A DNA stretch of 64,000 bases from Aphrophora alni (lineage: Eukaryota > Arthropoda > Insecta > Hemiptera > Aphrophoridae). The translations under genes were made by a program, and so were the position numbers. The stretch lies in assembly GCA_963513935.1 (NCBI GenBank), contig OY740771.1, positions 19,141,349 through 19,205,348 on the forward strand. Reading direction: 5' to 3'. Below are positions 12,885-26,682 of the stretch, piece by piece. Positions within the stretch are counted from its first letter, which is position 1, and each line of letters opens with the position of its first letter. The notes below the pieces were generated by a model. It had not been told where the DNA came from and did no database searches. It saw only the letters and a list, made by a program, of their open reading frames with translations.

Positions 12885-13014
12885 TTAGGTTAGGTTAGCT
12901 TAGGTTAGGTTAGGTTAGATTACGTTAGGTTAGGTTTGGTTAGGTTAAGTTAGGTTAGGTTAGGTTAGGCTAGGTTTGGTTAGGTTAGGTTAGGTATGGT
13001 TAGGTTAGGTTTGG
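12885..13014 (+). repeat. Interstitial TTAGG telomere-like array
   Basis: About 25 pentamers of TTAGG with scattered variants (TTTGG, TTACG, TTAAG, GCTAGG, TATGG). TTAGG is the ancestral insect/arthropod telomere unit. The point mutations show this is an old internal array, not an active telomere. Short CCTAA runs also occur near 25155 and 63951. Confidence 0.9.
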
Positions 13015-13880
13015 CTTAAAAGAACTTTATTATCGACTCGTATAAATAAATTGTACATTAGGAGGGTAAAAAAAATGATCGTTTGAATCAATGTTGAAAC
13101 CGTCTTTTATATATGGTCGGTGTCATTTTTATTACCCCCAATTCGAATTGGTTGATGTAGAACCTTTATAAACAAAACTTCAGTTAAATTTAATATTTAT
13201 TTTTTCTAAACTTAACGTATTTCTATCATGATAAAAAATCTTAAAATTGAATGAATAGGAACAAGAAAAGCATCGGAAGAAGATAATGCAGTAGGGATGC
13301 TACAAAGAAGACATCAAAGATAAAGTCATCCAATTACAACTTGTAAGAGACTTCCTTATTGAGTTTCGCTTGTTTGTACGAATAAATACATCTTTACGAG
13401 ATCTTCTCTCAATTAATTAAATTGCTTCAACTTGTATAATGAATAAGATGAAGGATCTGTAACATTTTTATTTGTTTCAGGATGCTTCAAAAAGGACGTT
13501 ATAAATTTGAAAAATCATATAAATTTATTCAGACTACTTACAGAGTTGGTTTTTGTGGTATTATGTAGTAAAATAAATCAAGTTTTTTACCTGATAGTTA
13601 GGTTCAATTTGCGAAGGTATAGCTTTGGGGAGTACGGTTAGGGAGGTAGGTGGATCTGCTTTATTATGAGTTGCCGGGTCATCAGATCGCGTGCTCAAAT
13701 TAATATAAGTACACTGGGCGAATCTCAATCTAGGCTAGCCATTTTTGACGATGTAATTCTAAAAACTAATTTAATAAAACTAACCCAATCTACATATTAA
13801 ATGTTGAGCTTGATTTATGAGAAAAAATACACAGCATAACAAACACACAGAACACAATTCTTATAAAAAATACGCCTAAG

Positions 13881-13924
13881 TATCAGACGCGTTTCAACGG
13901 CAAGGTCGTCCTCTTGAGTGATAC
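13881..13924 (-). ncRNA. Hammerhead-ribozyme-like sequence, left arm of element (c)
   Basis: This is the minus-strand counterpart of the right arm. It has the same 6-bp stem I (GTATCA/TGATAC), the core CTCAAGA (one change, at invariant G5), stem II with one arm base altered, then GAAACGCGTC. The two arms carry different single core mutations, so their implied ancestor had an intact CUGAAGA core. Confidence 0.6.
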
Positions 13925-13971
13925 ACGAGCTACACCAATCTAAGTGTTACAGTTTGATTGGTGTAGCTCGT

Positions 13972-14016
13972 GTATCACAGAAGAGGACGACCTTGTCGTT
14001 GAAACGCGTCTGATAC
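13972..14016 (+). ncRNA. Hammerhead-ribozyme-like sequence, right arm of element (c)
   Basis: Stem I is a perfect 6-bp pairing of GTATCA (13972-13977) with TGATAC (14011-14016). The core is CAGAAGA, one change from CUGANGA at the invariant U4. Stem II is ACGAC/GTCGT with loop CTT. GAAACGCGTC follows, with a GUC cleavage site after 14010. The near-complete architecture makes this one of the most convincing copies, although the U4 change should reduce activity. Confidence 0.65.
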
Positions 14017-14064
14017 TTAGGCGTATTTTTTATGAGAATTGTGTTCTGTGTGTTTGTTATGCTG

Positions 14065-15954
14065 CGTAACCCATCTACACTAAAACCAATATTAATAATA
14101 ACTACATTGTATTGCCACAACCTGTCGGACTAACACCAAAGTCCTATCAAAGCCGTGTATTAGTTCAACTAATAATATTACGATTACAAAAACGCGATGC
14201 GCCCAGATATAAACCCTAAGGCCGTACCGGCCCTATTCCTTTTGGTTTATCAAGGCATACTTAAATATTAAGGCACTAAAAGGGAACCAAAGATGAACGG
14301 TTTGCGGACGTCTTCCCTAGCTCGTGGTTGGACCACTACTCGTCTTATCTGCTCCCTCTCGTAAATACAAGATGGCGAAGGGGAGGGGGGAATGGCAACT
14401 AATCACCACAAATTTTATTTGCATAGGTCATTTTGTAGACATCTGACCCAAAAGTATAGATTCATCTGAAGTAAACCTGCAGTAGGATGTCAAGCGAACC
14501 ATCTTCAATTGCAGTGTAACGGTAAGTTCAGTGACAACTTTTGTCAACATTAGAGATTGCGGAGTTTATACATTATGTAGAAGACCAGTTAAACAGCGAT
14601 AGGTTAAGAGCTTAAATTTATACAACCTTATGGAGTCGTTGGAGGAACAAACAGAATTCTATAGTGTAAATAGTATTTTAACTACTTACATTATATGATA
14701 TTTTCTGACTAAGTAGAAAATAAATGCACAGTTAAATCCGCCTTAGTTTTAGAAGTTTTAATTAATGTCGTACAAAAGAAAATAATCAACGCTATTGTTA
14801 ATCCTGGTTGCGTTATTACCATTATAAATATAAGAACTTAATCGCTGGAAGAAAAATAAACGCTGAAAACATCTTTAGGCTAAGTTCAGCAAACGACACT
14901 GTTGTAAAACTGTAAGGAAGTATGGAGTCGACAGATCGTTAACATTACTGAAATATTTTATATTGCGGATGAAATAAATACACAAGTTATATTAGGAAAA
15001 TTATTATCTATTATCTATTTATTTATATAGATTATAAAAACACAATAAAACTAACAAATCGTTTTGAAATATCACAAAGGCCAAAATAATATCTATAAGA
15101 CGAAAAATAATGTCGGTACTTAATGCAAATTAATCCCCAAATTTTCCTCTTTAATATCGATCTAGATATACAATAGAAGATTTTTCACGAAGATATGCAC
15201 ATCTGTTTCAATTCGATTATCTAGTGCTAAGTTAATGTCTGGAAAACGTCCTAATAAAAAATTCAAAAACAGTCAAATTAATAATTTATTTCGAGGTTAA
15301 GCTCGTAAGATTTTGTTGTTGGAAATTTTTGGTTGGTGAGTATAATAAAATTAAAATCTCAGCATAAGTACATTGGCGGGTATTATTTTTTATTAGGGTC
15401 AAATTTTAAGATCGGATGAATTTTTTGATTAATATGAAGTTATGAATTAATAGTGACAGTTCATGAAAATATATGGAAAAAAGTTCTTTTAGTTCAATAT
15501 TTTTATAAAATGCTATGGAAAAACGTTAGGTCCCGCTTATATGAGCGTAGCAATGGGCATTGGGGTTAGGACGAGGTTATGGCACAATCGAAGCAAGAAT
15601 AGGCACTAATTAAATATATAAAATTATCATTAGTCAAATACAAGATTATACAATGTTCTTTATAAAAGTTGTTCAGAATGGACTCTTCTCTACCAACGTA
15701 TAGACAATCTGAAATACACAGGGACAACTCAGTAAAGAAAAAAACATTAGTTTCCCCTCCCGAATGGAAAAATCGAAGGCATTGTATCTTTGGTTGAAAG
15801 AGACAAACATATATGTACAGCTAAATATTTCCTTTCATGGATGGTTTCTTGAGAAAGATTGTTCAACAATTATTCAATATAAACATGTTAAAACTATTAG
15901 GAACTTATATATTGTTTACACTGATGACCGACGGTACTTGATAGAATTCCATTT
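14065..15954. other. AT-rich DNA without a recognised gene
   Basis: A GC-richer patch at 14300-14400 includes a polypurine run. The 66-codon frame at 15764-15964 directly abuts foldback (q) and has no recognisable domain. Confidence 0.5.
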
Positions 15955-16200
15955 TAACAAATAAAACACAATTTTTCTTTTGTAAATTCTATAATTTATT
16001 TGGTTTCGCCAGTTACGCCATTGACGAGGCTCTTACAAGACTAAATACAACCTAAATTCTCAACCTTTTATAATAGTTCTGCTGTGCATTGTATTTAGTC
16101 TTGTAAGAGCCTCGTAAATGCCGTAACTGGCGAAACCATGGTCGGCTAGACCAAATAAATTATAGAATTTACAAAAGAAAAATTGTGTTTTATTTGTTAT
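15955..16200. mobile_element. Foldback element with degenerate hammerhead-like features (q)
   Basis: Arms 15955-16050 and 16089-16200 are near-perfect inverted copies. The right arm carries about 15 extra bases (16137-16151). That extra block and the preceding GAAAC form ACC/GGU with loop AT and a GUC triplet, as a hammerhead stem III and cleavage site would. TGCC...GGC resembles stem II and AGCC/GGCT could be stem I. The CUGANGA core is not recognisable, so ribozyme descent is only suggested. The foldback itself is clear. Confidence 0.75.
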
Positions 16201-16302
16201 TAGGAACTTTCTTACCACACTTTATATTCTATCAGCCAAAATATCCCTAAATTACTTCAATGTTTCAGGATCAATAGCCATTTCATGGAGTCGTGTTTTA
16301 TA

Positions 16303-16460
16303 TATTAGAACCCCTCACAGGTTCTCTTGTAATGAGCATTAGCTTGTCAATCCCGAGCGACCTAGTTGGATCTACACAGTTTTTCATTAGTCTTGGGTTA
16401 GATCCCTCTCTTACATCTTTCCTATTAGGTCTCTACTTTTGTTTTCTTTCGAAGCTATCA
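16303..16460 (+). repeat. Dispersed 150-bp repeat, copy 2
   Basis: Shares GTCAATCCCGAGCGACCTAG, TTCATTAGTCTTGGGTTAGA and ATTAGGTCTCT with other copies. The 80-residue frame at 16293-16535 is a reading through this repeat. Confidence 0.65.
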
Positions 16461-17310
16461 GAGTATTCAAGTATGGGTCTTTTTAATGTTCTTTTCTTTC
16501 TTAGGAGTACATGTATAAACGATATCGCAAAATGACGTCATTACTCTTTTTTTCTTTTCATAATTCGATAAACAAGTACTTTTTTTTTTTTTTTTAAATA
16601 AATCAATTTAAATTGAAACTGTAGAAATAATACACCACATAGTTGTTCTACCCAGACGCACGGTATATCTATTTTAACATATTGCTTATAATGAGCTACA
16701 TGAGATTGCCTTTTGATACTTCATTAGGTTACATGATACATTTTGTGAATATCTTCCCGTTCTAAACTCAAAATGAAATATTTAACTAATTAGACAAGCT
16801 TTGTTATAACTTCATCAGATTACTTCCTGTTTAATCAATGCATAGAACACAGATACGGAAGATAATATAATTACGTATATGTACAATCAGTCACAGATCC
16901 AACCGTATAAACCTGTGTTCATTAATTATTCATACAGTAGTATTTGAGTTGATAAAATTGAATATTCAAACCTATACCAAAAGTTAACGATATTGTTTGT
17001 AGGGTTATATTATTTAGTCGTACTGTTTTCAATATTGTTCAAAATTAGTTTTGGTCGTAACTGTTTTGATATTAACTATAAAAATGAGTAATTTAATGAT
17101 GGATATTCATTTTGGTTATATTTTGTAACACATCTTTAATGAGAAAATAAACAACAGCTTAAATCACATGGAGGGGAAACAGAAAATGAAATAAACTGAG
17201 CAAAAACATGGTACAAACTTTCCAGGTCACCCTTTTTTTAAAAATCATTTTAACCAATATATTGTCTCTAGTTGTGAATCAAAAAGTGGACGTAAACCAT
17301 AGACGTCGAA

Positions 17311-17315
<5 letters not shown>

Positions 17316-17366
<51 letters not shown>
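17316..17366. repeat. (TA)n microsatellite
   Basis: An uninterrupted TA run of about 50 bases. It makes the Ile-Tyr repeat frame here an artefact. Confidence 0.97.
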
Positions 17367-17369
<3 letters not shown>

Positions 17370-18633
17370 CCTAAATTAGCTCCACTTGACTTGCGTCCAA
17401 CACTTCTACAGTGTAAGTCGTAATTGATTAAATGATGTCAGTAAAGATTCATTTTTGATTTTGTCAAAATATTTTATTATTTGCGATTTTGGACAAAGGT
17501 TTGTGTCATCCTTCACATTTCATTAAATGTAATTAAAGAGCCCATTTTGGAGATGTTTAATATTTTACATATAATTCACTAACCGGAATTTTGAAAGCGA
17601 TGGCTACCAATACGTATCATTCGGCTATTTTGAAGCTAAGTTTGATAAAATCTTGTTCAAAATCGTTTCAATCGATTTTGAGAAAATTGTAAGTTTGTGT
17701 TTTTTATGGCAGCTATCCTCAAAGTTTTAGTTATTAAAAAAAACAAATTAAAAGTCTCTAGATATGATTAAAACATAAAACATTTGGCCACATAAAGTCT
17801 CTAGCCCATATAAAACATTTAATTAAAATCGGTCCACACATTTGGATTATATAGCACAGTCAACAGACATACATAATTTCCAAAACCGCTTTTTGAACTC
17901 AAGCGACATCAAAACGGATATATCCGTAAAAACCTCCACAACTATATTTTGATTCATCAAATAACTTTCTTTATACTACTTGAAATTGTAAAAAGATTGT
18001 GTAGATATGACCCACACTAAATACAAATACCGTGTTACGATTAAGCCACAAATGATTAAGATTAGACGAACTATTTGAGTAAACACCAAGACAAACGTAA
18101 ATGTGCAAAAACAAAATTCATTCTAATGAAAAATAAACCTCAGATAAATATTAGTAAAGTGATTTACAATGGTAACTTTTCCAATTTCAAATGCCAGTGT
18201 TTCAAAATGCATACTTTAAAAGAAAAACCAATAACAACAAGTACACCTTGAACTGGAACCTTCAAGACAATTTTTAATGATTTACTTTACCCATTATAAA
18301 ATGAATTGCTGCTGAATTATGCCTTCTGAGTCATTTATACTCAACTCCGTTGTCAGGTTAGCATTTTATGAGCCTCTCTCTAACAGACTTTGGCAACAGA
18401 AAGTTCTATAGACCCAAAAGAAAAGATACTTCTTACGTCTGCCCAACTGTTAGGTGACAATGTGCTCTCACTCCTGTTTATAAAAGTGTCCACATTGAAA
18501 AGCTCTTTATTGAAGAAAAAAAAAGAAAAGGATTTCTTTGTAATTTTATAAAATAATAAACAAGCTTTTCATTCTTAATCTTGATATTTTAAGAAAAAAG
18601 AATGTTATTTCCTTTTGATTCGTTTAATGGTTA

Positions 18634-18638
<5 letters not shown>

Positions 18639-18697
<59 letters not shown>
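18639..18697. repeat. (TA)n microsatellite
   Basis: A 59-base TA run directly before hammerhead core (e). Confidence 0.97.
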
Positions 18698-18700
<3 letters not shown>

Positions 18701-18713
18701 GAGTGAAACTATT

Positions 18714-18748
18714 CTGATGATGGATATAAATTCCGAAACACGTAATTG
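18714..18748 (+). ncRNA. Hammerhead-ribozyme-like core (e)
   Basis: CTGATGA (18714-18720), a TGGA...TTCC stem II, then GAAACACGTA. Stem III can form as A-U and C-G with loop AC, giving a GUA cleavage site. Stem I has isolated pairs only. It lies immediately after a 59-base (TA)n tract. No flanking inverted arms were found, which leaves this copy less certain. Confidence 0.42.
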
Positions 18749-19489
18749 TTTTATAAAAAACACCAAAACCAGTCATAAGACGGAAAATATGGTTAGTATT
18801 TTAGTTCTAATATAAACATATTTATGTATATATGTTTACAAAATTATAATAAATTCAGCTAACAATTAAGTAACAAAACAAAATTAAAGAAAAATAACTG
18901 TTTTAAATAATTCTTAACATAAAACAGTATTAAATTAATTTATACACAAATTAGCTGATAGGGAAAAACTTATTTATATGTTGCTAAATTAACTAAAGAT
19001 TACGATTTACGCTAATGAAACTGATAAATGAAGTAAATTGATGAACCGCAAAAATAATAAATTGTTAACTCGTTAAATTTTGAGGTTGATCATCGAAACT
19101 GCTGGAGGAAATATTTATCTACAGGATGTGATTGTGTTGGTAGTACAGAGCTATTCTACAGGTTTTCCTGCAAAACACCATTATTATTTCTTGCATTAAT
19201 TCTTAATGTTATGAAATACCTGGAGAGCAAACAATTATATATATTTACGAAAGATCAGAGTCAACTTTTCTCATCCTGACGCTTTACTCTATCCTACGAA
19301 AGAGTAAATAGAATATTGAAAAGAAAATGTACAATATAAATAATAAAATAGAATAGAGTGTAAATAATATAGAATATGATGAGAAATGAGGCAAAGTAAG
19401 ATATTGGGTGTATAACAGTAGAGGCTTCACTCAAGGTTTGGCATTCCCAATGTATTAAGCTGATTGAAAAAATAAAAATTCACGTAACT

Positions 19490-19585
19490 TTGAGTTAAAT
19501 AACTCTCTTTCATATTTTCTATTAGGTTTCTCTTGACCATCTCTTGTTCTTTTTTGGTCCCAAAGGGTTAGGGGTCTATATTTTA
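19490..19585 (+). repeat. Dispersed 150-bp repeat, copy 3 (3' part)
   Basis: Only the TATTAGGTTTCTCTTGACCA, TCTCTTGTTCTTTT and GGTCTATA portion is present. Confidence 0.5.
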
Positions 19586-20299
19586 TATAATTTTCTTTAT
19601 TTTTGATTTGAAAACTTCTTTTATAGGCCTGTGTATATATTTATGTAAATATTTTCTTACACTTACAAAAGTATTTCACTACCTTTCTCTCATCCAAACA
19701 TACATAACATTTTGAAAAGAAGATGTTTTACGTAAAATATTAGTGTACCGATATTTTTATCTCTGTGGCAATAGTTGGGCCTAAAATGTGTATTAAACAA
19801 TAAAAATGAACTATTACATATAATTAATATTTTTATTACATTTATTGAAAGATTACAATTTTATTAATTTATTATTTATATTAAAAATTGATAGTTATAG
19901 TCTTCTTTTTATCAGGTGATGACGACAGAATGTGTGTGTGTTTTTTTTTAAATTGTAGAGATAAAAGAAATTTTAAATAGGGAAGCTTCCCTAATTTTTT
20001 GATGAATTAAAAAATATACTTCCAAATTTTCAATAGTTGACGCCATTTTTCATAATATATAGATCAACTTCATTTAAAAAATGCAATGCCATATTTAAAT
20101 TTCTTTATTTTTTTTTATTGAAGATGTAATTTAATTTTTTTTTATTGTAGGGTATATTTTATATATCCAACCGCTTAGAATCTACCTCCAAAGTTGTTTT
20201 ATCTCTTAGAGTGTTAGGGATAAAAACTATTATTGGGTATCTTGGGTTGATCACTGTATATTATATAGAGAATAATTGCGGCAAAATTACTATATAAAG

Positions 20300-21130
20300 T
20301 GTATAGTCGAAAATATATGTAATGAAATATTAATGAACAATGGATGAAACTATATAACATATAGATTGTGTAATAGAAAATAAATTACGGAATAAAATGA
20401 AGTTATGCAGAGGGTTACACACTATGAAATATAAGTCAAATTGGAGATGTAAATAAGCAGGGCGTTACGACGTAGGACAGGGCGTGTTTTGGGGAATGGG
20501 GTGTATGAAAATAACAGGACATGTCTCAGAAATATGTCTAATAAAAGTGAAATATATCAAGTATCAATACTCATTACAGGGCGAATGACTGGTGATGGAA
20601 CACAGAAAACGTATTGGTAGGTAAAAATAAGAGGAACAAGGACTAGGTAGTCACACGTCTTAACGACTTAGACATAGAGTAAGATGGAATAGGTGCACCG
20701 GAATATCACAGAAAGGGATGAATATTTTTTTATGGATAAAAATATAGGAAGTTTGATAGGGAATATAAAAGGGACAGAAGAGAATGTACAGCAAAGAATA
20801 TTAGAGGAAATGAAACATAGAAACACTACAGAATGTTCGACAAATTGTGGTATATGAAAGCAACACAGAAATAGCACGGGCACCCAACAGGTACGTCAGA
20901 TGGGGGATATGGGATAGGAATGACAGAAAACGTCAAGGAACGTAGTAATATTACAGCGCATAATATTGAATATGTCAGAAATAATGAAAAAGTATTCAAG
21001 CCGTTCGAAAGGGAATGTGACAGGAAATGAAATATTGCACGATCGTCTTGAAAATGCGGGAATGATGAAAAGAAAATTGCTGAATATATAAGAGAAATAT
21101 GATTAGGAATATCGCCGATTGTAGGAGTAA
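20300..21130. other. Purine-biased segment of unknown nature
   Basis: The plus strand is enriched in G and A, with recurring GGAATA, GAAATAT and GGGATAT words. The minus strand consequently has two overlapping frames of 106 and 71 residues, rich in Phe, Ser, Pro and Ile, with no recognisable motif. It could be an old degenerate tandem repeat. Confidence 0.4.
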
Positions 21131-21589
21131 AAAGATTTTTTGTCATATTTCCGTGAAAATGAACAGCAGTTTAAAGTTGACTTTCATTTTCATTTTATTT
21201 ATTTGGTTATGGTTGACAATACAATTGAATACAACAAGTCTAAAAGTTTACATAAAATATATAAAACATATTACGAAACACATACAAAATGGGTTTTTGT
21301 ACAAATAAAGGAATCAAACAACAAATAAACAATAAAATAGAGAAATAATAAACAAAATAGTTGAACATTTTAACAAATAGCAAATTTTGCATGGCTTATT
21401 AGAATAATTTATAATCATTGAAACAAAAGTCATTCCATGTAATAAAAATTACAAAGACTTTAAGTATGAAGTATATGAAACAAATTGCTTCATCAGGCAT
21501 AAATGAAGCCCCTAAAACCTTCCATAGTCATGGAACTTCCCCTACAGAGTAAAAAGTTCAAATATTAAAAACTGTCAAGTCTATTTTTA

Positions 21590-22560
<971 letters not shown>

Positions 22561-24148
22561 CAAACAAGGGGAAGTCGGCAATAATGAAAAGAAATCAATT
22601 ACAATTTTGCATCGATAATGTAAATTTTAGTAGCTTGAATACTATACAACACAACAAGGAATGAAACGAATAAATGTCATGAAATTTTAGAAGAAATTTA
22701 TTATGTAAAACATTTATTTGGAACTATATTCCTAAGGCTGAAGTTATCCCAAATAAAAAAGGTAAGACTGGGATATTAGAGATGGTTTTGCAAAAATATG
22801 AATAGCATAACTTTGTTATAAGAACAAATTTAAGAAAACCCTTTACCTAAGACACCTTTATGTTTACAAACACCTGTTTTTGGATGAACAAATATGAAAT
22901 TAAGACATTAGCATTTTAAATGCAAACAAAGAAGGGTTGTAGAAGCAGAAAAGACAATAAATCTGATGTCAGAAGGGTGCAGATGTTTCTACACCTCTCA
23001 CAGACGGTCTTTATGTGAGTTACAAAGAAGGTGGAGGCCTTGTATGTGTACCAAGGCGAATTTATTTCCTTCATAACCGATGGTTTTTCGAAATATATAC
23101 AATTCGTTGGATTTAATGATATTAATCTTTTTACGTTTTCTAGGGTGGGTGGGTTATGGATCAATCTTTTAACCCTATTTGTGTTTGAGCAATACACAAT
23201 CTGTCCGTCATAATTATTGGTTGTTGCTTCAGGTTCTCATGTTATAGGTAATATATATATATACAAGTTTTGTGTTGATATTTTTATTCTGAGATAAAAT
23301 TATCATTATGGAAATACATCAATTGTAAAGAATAAAGACATGGCATATTATAATATGTTATTATTATTATTAATAATAATAATATTAAATATTATTATAA
23401 ACATAATTTAAATATTATTTTTCATGGCCATGTATTATAAATTCCTGATCGTGTGAGGTTCCGTATGAGCGTATCGTTGGATGCATCGTTGCGCATTACA
23501 TGTCTTTCTACATCTTAAATATCACTATGCTGTATAAGTTCATAATAACTAGGTCTCGGCAGGTCACTACGTATGTATATATTGACTTAACCAGAACGTA
23601 AATGAACTGAAGGTCTGGTAAGGTAACTTAAATTATATATATTAATAATTTATAACTTTTAAATAAAATCTTGGAAATAAATTAGATTCAGGCCTAACTA
23701 AAAATAAATTAAAAAAGAAAATTTTTCAAACCTCTCAAAATATTTTATCTTGTACAAAAAAAATCTCTACTCATAACTTGATAAAGCTTCGTCTACTTTC
23801 TTTTTTCTCTTATACGAACAATTTGGAGAAAGCAGAGAAATGTAAAGTAATATAAAACACAGTAAATAACACGAAATGACTACAAATTTGTTCACTAGTA
23901 TTACAGTCCACAGTTTGTAAATGGAAATTGTCTTCAATGAGATTAAATTGAAGCGAGCCTTGACATTACAGAGTGTCAATACAGATATATCTAAAACAAA
24001 TGTCAAAACGTCAAGCTTTATCGTGTCAACAACCCAAACAACTGGAATGACTTTCAAACATTATCAACAATTGCAGGGAAATAAGAGAAATATAAAACAA
24101 TATAGAACATTATTAATATGGATTAGTCGGACTCTTACCAAGACTTGT

Positions 24149-24449
<301 letters not shown>

Positions 24450-26682
24450 CAAATGATGTAAAATATGTGATTAAACTATATTTATATGTATAATCCACCA
24501 TCATCAATTAACTTTAAAACCAGAACTCATGAAATTGCTGTAAATTGTTCACTAGTATTACAATAAACAGTTTCCAAATGGAAATTATCTTCAATGAGAC
24601 TAGCAGAAGCAAACCGTGAAGTTACAAATTGTAATTTATGACAATACACCAATTCACGGTGTGGTAAAGCTGGTGACAACTAGCTCTGCTTATGCTTTGT
24701 CCTGGAAGTTATTACTTTACGTTTCCTCACACAAATAACTTCATATCTCTTTGGCCGTCATGTGGCTAATTATAATTTATTTCAGATAAACATTTAAATT
24801 ACTATAAAAGTCCAAGACATATCACGATCTTGTACGTTACTTTTCGAAATATTTAAGTTTTCAAAAATAACAGGAAGCAATGTTTTAACAGAATTGAAAA
24901 ATAACTTCTCACATTCCGATTATTCATCTTGCAAGTACATCAAATGTTTTAGTTTTAATTGAAAAACTCTTTTCGGGTTATGCAAAGAAGAGGAGGCCAT
25001 GTACCACTTGTACCTGGGGTTTGAAAACAGTGTTTTATTATTGTAGAAAAGGTCGCATATTGTTATGATGGGATGGACTCGTCCAGTTGCCTAAATGCGA
25101 TGATTACAGTTAAACTATTTTAAGCCTTGGTCATTCGAACGAACATGCAAATATACCCTAACCTAACCTAATGGTAAGAGCTAACTGAATAAATAGTGTA
25201 GTAGTGCAACGTGAGAGAAGGTTTAATAGAGTCCTTTGTTGACACTATTGATGCAGCTGCTTTAGATAATATGGAGAATTATTATTATTTTTACAATAAT
25301 TTTGTATTTTTTAAATTTTATTTTTCTTTTACTTGCTATTCATTATAAATATTACAGGGAAAAATATAATTAACGGCTTGATAAAAGTCATGAAGTAAGT
25401 CTTGATTAGGTACATTTTTCCATTGCATTTGTAACAATCAACCGATTTATTTATTAACTTACATTCTAACACAACATAATTTAAACCCTTTTCTGAAATT
25501 AAATTCATAAAAAGAACCTGTACTACGGATATCCATGTTGATAGTTGGAAGTACAAACAAGAAATGACTCTTCCACAACTGAACGAGGCCATCGTTACAA
25601 GTATTTTATATGACCCCACGTATCACAATCCTATGTACCAGTGGAAGATGGTATCGTCTAGTTTCCATAACCCGTCATTTCAAGATTGTTACCCCTCGAA
25701 AACCTTCGGTGTAAAAAAGAAGGTTTACATATAGGGTGACCCATGAAGCGGACGCTATTTTTGAAATAATATAGCGCATATAAAGAATACTCTACAAACT
25801 TGATACACAGATTATGTTATGGTCAATCAAAACAAAATGGCAGAATGAGAAAATATTGGTACGTTTTCACCAAAATAGTTTTATTTGTATAACCATTACA
25901 AATTGTTAATTTGCAGATAACTTGAAAATGTGTAAAACTTAATAAAACAATTTAAATTAATAATGATACAGAAGGGTTGCATAAATGAAATTACTGGATT
26001 TATTACAGTAAAAGATTAGTTTCTTGTTTTTCTGGTTCGGGGAATCCTTGTTTTCCTTATAGTGAGTATCAACACAGTTCTCCTTGGACATTTGATGTGA
26101 GAGTATTTTGGAAACTAGTTCTGAAAGAAACCAATTAGAGTTGAGTTTAAGCTTGAGCGTAGAAAATAAAAATAATTTAGGTAAACGTCCCCAAAACTAC
26201 AACATATCACAAAACTATTGTATGTTCTGCGCATGACTCAACCAAACGTCAAGCTATAATACATACACTGTACAGTCTTGTTTTAAAACTTAGGTTCCAT
26301 ACTTGATGTAAATGACATGAAAGATGTGTTAAAAATGCACAATCTTGTTGTAGATAAGAGCTTCAGATTTCTTTACTTCAGCGACATTTGTCTCTCGCTG
26401 TCGGTTGTGCACTTACGTCTAATGAAGTTTTTATTAACTACGTCAACACAGTTTACAGTCAATTGTATTATATGCTTGTTATCAATTTGAATTTAGTATT
26501 TTAATCTTATGCTACATACGTCATGTATCTTCAGTACTGTAGTTTTGAAACTCAAAAGTAAATCTTGTTTTACTTCCTAAGGTTATTAAAATTATAAACA
26601 TCTTTAATAACTGTTCAAATGTCCATCTCAGTGGTTGCTATTTGTTTTCTTTTTGGTCCTTTTTTCTATAGTCTTTTTTTGT

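Larger units (their letters stand above)
13832..14064. mobile_element. Palindromic foldback element with a hammerhead-like core in each arm (c)
   Basis: Left arm 13832-13940 and right arm 13956-14064 are inverted copies of 109 bases with only a handful of mismatches, separated by 15 bases. Each arm reads outward from the loop into GTATCA, a hammerhead-like core, TGATAC and an AT-rich tail. The arms could fold into one long hairpin as RNA or single-stranded DNA. No ORF is present, so any movement would be non-autonomous. Confidence 0.85.
16461..20300. other. AT-rich DNA, repeats only
   Basis: Contains (TA)n tracts, hammerhead core (e) and a dispersed-repeat fragment listed separately. 17580-17880 resembles an old dispersed repeat (ACCGATTTTAATTAAAT on the minus strand). 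Nothing else is recognised. Confidence 0.5.

Noticed and set aside
15764..15964. 66-codon plus-strand frame beside foldback (q)
   Set aside because: Reads like protein in composition, but I recognise no domain and its end lies in the foldback arm.
20826..21146. 106-residue minus-strand frame
   Set aside because: Explained by the pyrimidine bias of that strand. The composition is low-complexity and no domain is seen.
21480..21500. Minus-strand CTGATGAAGC
   Set aside because: No GAAAC on the same strand at a suitable distance.
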